Shown piece by piece: positions 57,393-64,000 of a DNA stretch of 64,000 nt. The DNA comes from PALSA-612 sp963776735. Its GTDB lineage: Bacteria; Actinomycetota; Thermoleophilia; Gaiellales; Gaiellaceae. The translations under genes were made by a program, and so were the position numbers. The DNA lies in assembly GCA_963776735.1 (NCBI GenBank), contig CAVZNV010000016.1, positions 310,001 to 374,000 of the forward strand. The letters are read 5' to 3'. Numbering within the stretch: position 1 is the first letter of the stretch; each line of letters starts with the position of its first letter. The notes under the pieces were generated by a model. The model did no database searches, was not told the DNA's origin, and saw only the letters and a program-made list of their open reading frames with translations.

Positions 57393-58199
57393 GTGAACGG
57401 CCGCGTCGCCATCCTCGGCTGCGGGAAGATCGGCGAGTCCTTCCTCGCCGGTTTGCTCAGCTCGGGCTCGACCGACATCGTCGCCACGGCGCGACGGGAG
57501 GAGCGCGCCGCGGAGCTACGGGAGCGGCACGCGATCGAGGCGACCCTGTCGAACGCGGAGGCGGTGGCAGGGGCCGGCATCGTCGTCCTGGCGGTGAAGC
57601 CGCAGGACTTCGACGAGCTGCTCGCGAGCATCCGCGACACAGTCACGAAAGAGCAGACTGTGCTCTCGGTCGCCGCCGCGATCCCGACTGCGTTCATCGA
57701 GCGCCGCCTCGCTCCGGAGATCCCGGTCGTGCGCGCGATGCCGAACGCGCCCGCCACCGTGCACGAGGGGATCACCGGCCTGTGCGCCGGGGCTCACGCG
57801 TCGGAGGCGCACGTCGCCGCGGCGGAGGAGGTGCTCACACACCTCGGCCCGGTCGTACGCGTGGCCGAGCCGTACATGGACGCCGTCACGGCCGTCTCCG
57901 GCTCGGGGCCGGCGTACTTCGCCCTGCTTGCCGAGGCGATGATCGAGGCCGGCATCCTGCTCGGGCTGTCTCGGGAGATCTCGACCCAGCTCGTCGTCCA
58001 GACGATGCTGGGGACGGCAGTGCTGCTGCGCGACGAGGAGATGCATCCGGTGGAACTCCGGGAAGCGGTCACGTCGCCCGGCGGAACGACGATCCGCGCG
58101 ATCCGCGAGCTGGAGCAGGCGGGAGTGCGAGCGGCGTTCCTGAACGCGATCCAGGCCGCGATGGAACGCTCGCGCGAGCTCGCCGAAGGCCACGACTAG
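57393..58199 (+). CDS. proC: Pyrroline-5-carboxylate reductase
   Basis: 268 residues. VAILGCGKIGESFLAGLL (NADPH site), VVLAVKPQDFDELL, VVRAMPNAPATVHEG, AVSGSGPAYFALLAEAMIEAGILLGL and VTSPGGTTIRAIRELEQAGVRAAF are ProC signatures. Last step of proline synthesis. It starts 10 bases after the alkA stop but has its own -10 box. Confidence 0.95.
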   Translation: MNGRVAILGCGKIGESFLAGLLSSGSTDIVATARREERAAELRERHAIEATLSNAEAVAGAGIVVLAVKPQDFDELLASIRDTVTKEQTVLSVAAAIPTAFIERRLAPEIPVVRAMPNAPATVHEGITGLCAGAHASEAHVAAAEEVLTHLGPVVRVAEPYMDAVTAVSGSGPAYFALLAEAMIEAGILLGLSREISTQLVVQTMLGTAVLLRDEEMHPVELREAVTSPGGTTIRAIRELEQAGVRAAFLNAIQAAMERSRELAEGHD

Positions 58200-58237
58200 C
58201 GCCGGACCTCCCGAGCCTGCCCTCGCGTAGACGTGGG

Positions 58238-59356
58238 GTGAAACTGCTGGTGGCCCTCGTGCTGCTCCTGGCCGGCGCATCGGTCGCGACGGCCGGCTCG
58301 CCGACGGGGCACGTCCTGTCCGAAGGCGGCCTCGGCCTGACGCTTCCACGGGGCTGGCACGGATTCGCCTCTCCTGGCCAGCTTCAGGCCGCGGACTTCC
58401 ATCTCGACCACCGAGCGGCCGGTTCGCCCGAGCTGGCGCGAGTTCCGCGCGGTCGCGTGCACGTGATCGTCTGGGACTACGGGCCGTCCGTTCCTTACCT
58501 GTCGAACTTCCGGCGGGCGCGACTGCCGGTCGGACTCGGCCACAGCAACTTGTCGAGCGCACCGCTCGAAGGCTTCTCCGGCGACGACGCATTCGCGGTG
58601 CGCACCGTCGCGGTCCGCGAGGAGCTGATCGAGGTCATCGCCGACCTCGGCCCCAAGCCGCTCTCCGACAGCGCTCTGCAGAGAGCCAACTCGGTGCTAG
58701 CAACGCTGCGCGTGCAGCGGCCGCGCGTCGTCCGGCCGAAAGGTCGCCGACTCGCGTGGGGCGGCGTCGCGATGACGCTTCTGCCGGGCTGGTCGGGACG
58801 GATCGAGATCCCGCCGGGGCGGGAAGGCGCCGATCTCGTGGTTCGTGCTCGTCGAGGCGACATTCGCTTCGCCCTGCTCGAGCTCCGCGCCGTCGGAGAG
58901 GCCCACGCCGACCTGCCGGTCGAAGTGACCGCCGAGAACCTGCTCCCCGGGCGCCGACCCTGGATCGCTCGCCGGGTGTTCTCCAGCGCCGGCCGAGGGT
59001 TCGACCTTTCCGTCGTCGTTTCATCCGCAGCCGAGCTCCCCGTTGCCAACCGGCTTCTGAGGACACTGACCGCCGTCCCGAGGCCCTGGACGTTCCGCAG
59101 CTGCGACCTGAGCATCAGGCTCCCGGGCACGTGGCAGGCCGCGATCAATCCGCGGAGCGGCTGCTACCCCGTGATCACACTGTGTTCCCGGGGAGCTCAC
59201 GTCGTCATGACCGAACTGCGACCGCAGGATCGAACGGGCCGGGGTCGCACGCTGATCCGCGGCGGCCGCCGGTTCCTCATCGAGGTGACTCCGCGGTCGG
59301 CCCTGCGCGAGGCGGACGCGATCCTCGCCACGCTCCGGGCGAAGCCAAGGAGCTAG
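58238..59356 (+). CDS. Secreted protein of unknown function
   Basis: 372 residues. Signal peptide (VKLLVALVLLLAGASVATAG), then repeats of a beta-type module (GLGLTLPRGWHGFASPG; GVAMTLLPGWSGRIEIPPG; DLSIRLPGTWQAAINPRSG), each starting with a G/L-rich strand and a conserved Trp. The three-fold repetition suggests three tandem copies of one domain of about 110-130 residues. Family not recognised. GTG 58238 follows proC by 38 bases; its last bases overlap the convergent gene stop. Confidence 0.65.
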   Translation: MKLLVALVLLLAGASVATAGSPTGHVLSEGGLGLTLPRGWHGFASPGQLQAADFHLDHRAAGSPELARVPRGRVHVIVWDYGPSVPYLSNFRRARLPVGLGHSNLSSAPLEGFSGDDAFAVRTVAVREELIEVIADLGPKPLSDSALQRANSVLATLRVQRPRVVRPKGRRLAWGGVAMTLLPGWSGRIEIPPGREGADLVVRARRGDIRFALLELRAVGEAHADLPVEVTAENLLPGRRPWIARRVFSSAGRGFDLSVVVSSAAELPVANRLLRTLTAVPRPWTFRSCDLSIRLPGTWQAAINPRSGCYPVITLCSRGAHVVMTELRPQDRTGRGRTLIRGGRRFLIEVTPRSALREADAILATLRAKPRS

Positions 59357-60018
59357 GCGGCCGGAAGCAGCGGCGACTCGAGCTCGACGGCAAGCCCACG
59401 GCCCGCCGCGAGCGTCTGGAGCACGAGCACGGTGTCTGCGACGGCGATGTCCTCGAGGTACTTGTCGCGAGTCTCGAAGGACCGGAGGACGTCCGCGGCC
59501 GCGGTCTCGTACGCCGCGCGGTCGTGTTCGGCGATCGCGTGGAGAGCAGCGGCGACGTCGTTCGGGAAGTCGTCGCGACCGCGCAGACTCGTCGCGAGCG
59601 CGCGTGCATCTTCGTCCGTCGAGAGCACGAGCATCGCCAGACACGCGGCATAGCGGCCGATCGGCGACTCGGCGGCCGCCGCGCCCGTCGAGAGCGTCCA
59701 GCGCGCAGCCTCCTCGGCGCCCGGTCGGTCGCCCGCGAGCAGCCGGGCCTTCACGGCACCGATCGGCCGGCCCCAGCTCCCGGGCGGCGCTTCGTCGAAG
59801 CTCTCGCGGTAGCGGTCGGCCGCGCGGGCGAACCACGCGCTCGCCTCGTCACGGCGGCCGGCCATGAGCAACGCGAGCCCGGCGCCGTTGGCCGCGTTCC
59901 CCATCCGCGTCAGCTGTCGCTGCCGCTCGTCCGGATCGGCGATCCCCGGCAGCCGCGACTCCCCGTCCGCGTACCGCCCCCGCTCTCGCTCGAAATCAGC
60001 CGCGAAATTCGATGCCAT
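59353..60018 (-). CDS. TPR-like helical protein of unknown function
   Basis: 221 residues, all helical: DERQRQLTRMGNAANGAGLALLMAGRRDEASAWFARAADRYRES and further 30-40 residue helix pairs (AVKARLLAGDRPGAEEAARWTL; ACLAMLVLSTDEDARALATSL; AALHAIAEHDRAAYETAAADVL). It looks like an adapter or scaffolding solenoid. The start ATG 60018 is 5 bases after the GGGGGGAA end of the 97-base element copy 2, so that element is its 5' leader. Confidence 0.65.
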   Translation of the reverse strand: MASNFAADFERERGRYADGESRLPGIADPDERQRQLTRMGNAANGAGLALLMAGRRDEASAWFARAADRYRESFDEAPPGSWGRPIGAVKARLLAGDRPGAEEAARWTLSTGAAAAESPIGRYAACLAMLVLSTDEDARALATSLRGRDDFPNDVAAALHAIAEHDRAAYETAAADVLRSFETRDKYLEDIAVADTVLVLQTLAAGRGLAVELESPLLPAA

Positions 60019-60023
60019 CTTCT

Positions 60024-60120
60024 TTCCCCCCGGGGGCCTACGGCCCCTTTGCCCCCGCACTTGAGGGTAGCGCGAAAACTCGCACCCATGGGATACGCAT
60101 CTGTGCCGAATGTGTGACTT
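60024..60120 (-). promoter_or_regulatory. 97-base conserved non-coding element, copy 2
   Basis: Minus-strand copy of the element at 3768-3864, same length, 79 of 97 identical. Here TACCCT is followed by a GGGGCCGTAGGCCCC hairpin and GGGGGGAA, which serves as the ribosome site of the TPR-like gene (ATG 60018). This copy supports a promoter plus structured leader reading for both copies. Confidence 0.65.
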
Positions 60121-60152
60121 TGACCACCGGCCGCCGGTAGCCTGGCGACTGG

Positions 60153-60740
60153 ATGGCACGCGACGACTGGCGAATCCGCGTCGAGCTCCAGCCCGAGCAT
60201 GCGGGCGGGTTCCTCAGCCGGCTCGGGGGCGGGCTCGGCTCCCGAGCGCGCGACCTTGCGAAGGAGCTCGAAGCCGACAAGCTCGCGGTCTCGCGTGACG
60301 ACGACACGCTCTTCGTCTACGCGGCCACGCGCGCGCAGGCACGGCAGGCCCAGCAGATCGTCGAGGCGGAGCTCGACGAGGCCGGGATCGAGCCGCTCAC
60401 GGTCAAGGTCGAGCACTGGCTCGCCGGCGAGGAGCGCTGGGACGACGAGCCGAAGGGCGAGACCTGGGAGGAAGAGGTGGTCGACGAGGGCTACTCCCCG
60501 TGGGAGGTGCGAGTCGAGTGCCCGTCTCACGAAGCCGCCGAGCAGCTCGCCGACCAGCTCGAGCAGGAAGGACAGAGCGTGGCGCGACGCTGGAAGTACC
60601 TCGTGGTCGGCGCCGACAGCGAGGAAGAGGCGAAGGCGCTGGCGACGCGGCTGCACGGCGAGGTCGAGGCCGGCGGCGAGATTGTGTACGAGGCGATGCC
60701 GCACAACCCGTTCGCGATCTTCGGCGGGCTCGGAGGCTGA
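60153..60740 (+). CDS. Unknown protein with duplicated acid-rich alpha/beta module
   Basis: 195 residues. Two related halves (RIRVELQPEHAGGFLSRLGGGLG, then VRVECPSHEAAEQLADQLEQEGQSVARRWKYLVV) each look like a ferredoxin-like DUF2007/SPOR-type alpha-beta unit. A very acidic linker (DDEPKGETWEEEVVDEGYS) joins them. Family not recognised with certainty. ATG 60153 lies 9 bases after TAGCCT; it is divergent from the TPR-like gene and its conserved element. Confidence 0.6.
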   Translation: MARDDWRIRVELQPEHAGGFLSRLGGGLGSRARDLAKELEADKLAVSRDDDTLFVYAATRAQARQAQQIVEAELDEAGIEPLTVKVEHWLAGEERWDDEPKGETWEEEVVDEGYSPWEVRVECPSHEAAEQLADQLEQEGQSVARRWKYLVVGADSEEEAKALATRLHGEVEAGGEIVYEAMPHNPFAIFGGLGG

Positions 60741-60843
60741 GAACCGACTCGGGCCGACCGATCGGTTATGCTTCAAACCAGTCGCCTGCAGCATTTTGCG
60801 GGCGCACCTTCTCGAAGTAGCAGCACCGACGCGTGCTGCGTGC

Positions 60844-63310
60844 ATGCAGAAGACCATCGACCAGCCGACTACAGCCCCGCCGGGGGCGGACGGCCTGGAG
60901 GCCATGGCGCTCCGCGCTGCGGCCTGGGCCGGAGAGCCGCTCCTCCACGAGGACGAGGATCCTGCCGTCGTGCTCGCACCGGGCACGGCGCGTCGTCTCG
61001 CGCTCGACGAGGCGATCGCCGAGATCGAGGCAGGCCGGTCGAGCCCCTCGCCCGAATGGAAGATTCGCTTCGCACTGATGCTCGGCCTCGAGCGCGTGCT
61101 GAGCGAGAAGCCGCCGCACCTCGCGTCCGGAACCGAGCTGCGCCGGCACCAGATCGACGCGCTCGCCGGGATGCTCACTGAGCTGATCGCGGCCAACCAG
61201 CGCGAGAACGGCAACGGGAACGGCCACGGCGCGAACGGCCAGGCCGAGCCCGTGCTCGAAGAGGAGGACGACGAGGAGGAAGAGCTCGAGGGCGAGCTCG
61301 ACGAGGAGGTCGAGGACACCGCTCCCGACCCGGGCGCCGTCCGCCGCTACCGCTTCCGCCATCCGACCGCCTCCGGCAAGACCATCGCCGCCGCCGGCTT
61401 CGTCGAGGCAGCGCGCTCGATCGGCGTCCTGATCCTCACGCACCGTCGGCTGCTCGTGAACCAGTTCCGCCGCGAGCTCACCGACGAGGGCTACGGCCCG
61501 CGCCTGACGCCCGAGATCACGGGCAAGGAGCCGCTGCCGTCGACGAGCCCGATCACGATCCAGACCTACGCCTGGTTCGCGCGTCACGTCGGCGACCTCC
61601 GCCGCGACGCCTACCAGCTCGTGATCTGCGACGAGGCGCACACCGCGCTCGGCGAGAAGACGAGCGCCGCGATCCGCAGCATGCCGGAGCCCGTCTACAT
61701 CGGCATGACCGCGACCGAGCAGCTGATCGCGAAGCAGGTCGCGGACGTCTTTCCCGCCTCGGTCGACGACCTCCCGCTGCAGGACGCCGCGAGGCGCGGG
61801 CTGATTGCCTCGCTTCGCTGCCTCCGCGTGCCGCCGGTGGCGGCGATCAACTCGGTGCCGATCGTCGGGGGAGACTTCGACCAGCAGGAGCTGGCCAAGG
61901 TCCTCGACCACCAGGCACTGAACCAGGCGGCCGCCAGCCTCTATCGCGACCGCTTCGGCGACACGCCCGGGATCGTCTACGCGGCCGGCGTCGACCACGC
62001 GTACAACCTGGCGCAGGAGTTCCGGTCGACCGGGATCAAGGCGACTGCGGTCTCCGGACGCACCCCGCCGGTGCAGCTCGCCGAGACGCTCGCCGCCTAC
62101 GAGCGCGGTGAGATCAACGTCCTGATCAACGCGATGCTGCTCGCCGAGGGCTGGAACTCGCCGCGCGCGACCGTGGTCATGCACCTCGCCCCGACCGCCA
62201 GCCGTCGCGTCTACCAGCAGCGGATCGGCCGGATCATGCGTATTCACCCGCGCAAGGAAGCCGGCATCGTGGTCGACTTCGTGAACAAGGGCGCGACCCA
62301 CTCCGATCGCGTCGTCACGCTTCACTCGCTGCTCGACGCAGACTTCTACCGCGAGGGTGCGCGCGTGATCCCGACGCCGCGGCGCCGGATGCAGCGGCGG
62401 ACGCGGCGGAGGCTGACGCCGGCGCCCTGGCTCGTCCCGGTCACGCCTGACGTCAAGCGGCGCCTGAGTGTGATCGCCCGCGAATGGCAGCGCATCGACC
62501 CGCGCTACCTGGACGACGAGGAGCAGCGCTACTGGGCCACGTTCGCCGGCCGCAACCTCCGCTTCGAGGAGCGCGAGGCATTCGTCGCCAAGTTCACGGA
62601 CGGCCGGGCGAGCAAGACCGCGCTCGAGCAGTTCCTCTTCACCTGTGCCGCCGAGAACCCGAACCGGCGGCTGCGGATGATGGCGCTCGCCGACCGCGTG
62701 TCGATGCGGGTCGACCGGGCCAGCTTCGACGACCTGGTCACGCTCGTGACGCAGGCGCCGACGTGGGAGAAGGACCGCCAGCCGGGCGTGCGCACGCTGC
62801 TGAAGGCGATCGGCGAGGGCCGGCCGGACGCGCCGGATCAGAATCCTCGGCCGCTGGACGTGGCGGCTCGCGCGTGCGACCCGGAAGGCGCTCGACCGCA
62901 AGGCGAGCGGGGAATACCCCGAGGCGAAGCGGCTGCTCGGCGCGCTGGCGAACTCGCGCGGCCACCGGCACGAGGAGAACGCCGCCAAGCTCGTCGTCGC
63001 CGTGCGCGAGCTACCCCTGCCGGTCGCGGCGGCCCTGCTCGCGTCGGCCGACGGCTACACGCCGCGTGCAACGAAGCTGCTCGAGGCCGCGCGCGAGGAG
63101 ATCGGCACCGTCCAGGAGATCGCGGCCGCGCTCGCGGAGGATCTCCCCGAGCCGAAGCCGCCACGCCGATCGAGGCGCCGACGGCGGCGGAAGAAGAAAG
63201 GCGGCGGCGAGGCGGCGGCCGCGACCACAGAAACGCCCGCCGAGCCCGGGCAGCAGCCCGACAACGGTAATACCTCTGTAACAACCGACCAGGCAAACTC
63301 GACCGAATAA
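60844..63310 (+). CDS. Superfamily 2 DEAD/DEAH helicase, 3' frame disrupted
   Basis: About 822 residues if the frame is restored. Motif I HPTASGKTIAAAG, motif II CDEAHTALG, motif III GMTATEQ and motif VI QQRIGRIMRI are present. A run of about 17 acidic residues (EEEDDEEEELEGELDEE) sits before motif I. At about 62839-62842 the sequence CAGAATCC shifts the frame by one; reading CAGATCC gives DQILGRWTWRLARATRKAL and joins the 3' frame ending at 63310, which has a basic RRSRRRRRRKKKGG tail. One extra A, likely an assembly error, breaks the frame. Family role: dsDNA translocation or repair. Confidence 0.8.
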
Positions 63311-63317
63311 CGGTCGC

Positions 63318-64000
63318 ATGGTCGTCGTCGCAATCCCTCTGGCGTTCGTCGCCGGGCTGATCACAGCCGTCTCGCCGTGCGTCTTCCCGGTACTGCCCAT
63401 CATCCTCGGCAGCGGAGTCGGCGCAAGCAAGCGGCGCCCCTACGCGATCATCGCGGGAATCGCCACCACCTTCTTCGTCTCGGTCCTCTTCGCGACGTGG
63501 CTCCTCTCCGCGCTCGGACTGCCCGACGATCTCCTCCGCAACATCTCCATCGCGCTGCTGTTCGTCTTCGCGGCGACACTGATCTTCCCCCAGGTCGGCG
63601 TGTGGATCGAACGGCCGCTCTCGCGACTGACGCGACGTCCGTCGAGCGACCTGGGCGGCGGCTTCCTGCTTGGCTCCGCCCTCGGCTTCGTCTTCACCCC
63701 GTGCGCAGGCCCGGCTCTCGCGTTCGTGACGAGTTCGGCCGCGGCTCACGACTTCGGCGTCAAGACTGTCGGCGTCGCGCTCGCCTACACACTCGGGGCG
63801 TCGCTCGTGATGCTCGGCATCGCGCTCGGTGGACAGCGTCTTGCGACGCGCATCCGCGGCGGCCTCGAGCGGTTCCGCGTCGTGTTCGGCATCGTGCTCG
63901 CCGCAGCCGCGTTCGGACTCGTCTTCAACCTGGACGCGAGGATCCAGAAGTGGTTCCCCGACTACACGAACGCGATCCAGGGCGTCAGCGAGGCGAGCGG
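63318..64000 (+). CDS. ccdA: CcdA/DsbD-like membrane thiol-disulfide transporter (partial, 3' end outside window)
   Basis: From ATG 63318 the frame is open to the window end (227 codons). PLAFVAGLITAVSPCVFPVLPIILGSG and FVFTPCAGPALAFVTSSAA show the two conserved Cys (SPC and TPC), which relay electrons from cytoplasmic thioredoxin to extracytoplasmic partners. About five helices are visible so far. The start is 7 bases after the helicase stop; no ribosome site is obvious. Confidence 0.85.
   Translation, partial: MVVVAIPLAFVAGLITAVSPCVFPVLPIILGSGVGASKRRPYAIIAGIATTFFVSVLFATWLLSALGLPDDLLRNISIALLFVFAATLIFPQVGVWIERPLSRLTRRPSSDLGGGFLLGSALGFVFTPCAGPALAFVTSSAAAHDFGVKTVGVALAYTLGASLVMLGIALGGQRLATRIRGGLERFRVVFGIVLAAAAFGLVFNLDARIQKWFPDYTNAIQGVSEAS

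Noticed and set aside
1..64000. CRISPR array
   Set aside because: No regularly spaced direct repeats of 23-40 bases with unique spacers, and no cas gene, were seen. The longest repeat unit found is 25 bp in two copies.
1..64000. Insertion sequence or prophage
   Set aside because: No transposase, integrase, terminase or capsid-like frame was recognised. The low-GC patch near tRNA-Asp has no mobility gene.

Overview
The window is 64 kb of about 70% GC DNA with dense, often overlapping genes, frequent GTG starts and several start codons that sit 6-7 bases after a TAnnnT-like -10 box (leaderless transcripts). Gene content (a group 1h-type [NiFe] hydrogenase operon, collagen-like secreted proteins with an N-terminus ending ALFVALAGTGYAA, KorAB, GGDEF/EAL and HD-GYP enzymes, a large LuxR-family ATPase regulator) suggests a deep-branching high-GC actinobacterium, most likely Thermoleophilia (Gaiellales/Solirubrobacterales). 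That placement is inference from gene content, not a phylogeny.

Layout. 1-3.9 kb: tail of an SDR protein, a small zinc-binding-like protein, a frame-disrupted SnoaL-like gene, and a Leu/Val dehydrogenase divergent from a MocR regulator. 3.9-9.5 kb: c-di-GMP enzymes (GGDEF-EAL with a STAS protein; GGDEF-HD-GYP) around a DUF1996 secreted protein. 9.5-13 kb: primary sigma factor, a homocysteine methyltransferase/MTHFR fusion, tRNA-Asp. 13-20.9 kb: a lower-GC secreted protein next to the tRNA, a LAL-type LuxR regulator whose two flanking genes carry near-identical promoters, collagen-like and beta-propeller exoproteins. 20.9-37.7 kb: a 15-gene hydrogenase operon on the minus strand (hypC, hypC-like, hypD, hypE, small and large subunits, NifU-like, DUF5947, DUF6084, unknown, protease, hypA, hypB, SIS, nickel permease), divergent from a Crp/Fnr regulator, a second hydrogenase small subunit and hypF. 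37.7-42 kb: AidB-like acyl-CoA dehydrogenase, SGNH hydrolase, DedA protein, and a DCC-family thiol-disulfide oxidoreductase in which the first cysteine of CxxC is an in-frame TGA (candidate selenoprotein). 41.5-51 kb: secreted proteins (NlpC/P60-like, beta-propeller, collagen-like with lamin-tail domain, RTX repeats), a metallo-beta-lactamase, a PAS protein, and a MarR-MFS pair. 51-64 kb: KorAB 2-oxoacid:ferredoxin oxidoreductase, NfeD-like protein, O-antigen-ligase-like protein, methyltransferase, AlkA, ProC, two unknown proteins, a helicase with a disrupted 3' frame, and the start of ccdA.

How it fits together. The hydrogenase block encodes the catalytic subunits, HypABCDEF maturation, the endopeptidase and a nickel importer, so it could in principle make a working H2-oxidising enzyme. 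The adjacent Crp/Fnr protein and the tandem GTAA-N6-TTAC sites between the divergent operons are the likely control point. Secreted surface proteins form the second theme, and c-di-GMP turnover the third.

The observations most worth a second look are the TGA-for-Cys DCC protein, a 97-base non-coding element present twice at 81% identity and equal length, the paired promoters on both sides of the LAL regulator, the second (orphan) hydrogenase small subunit, and a 25-bp perfect palindrome inside hypF. Two apparent frameshifts (SnoaL-like gene and helicase) both look like GATC read as GAATC and may be assembly errors.
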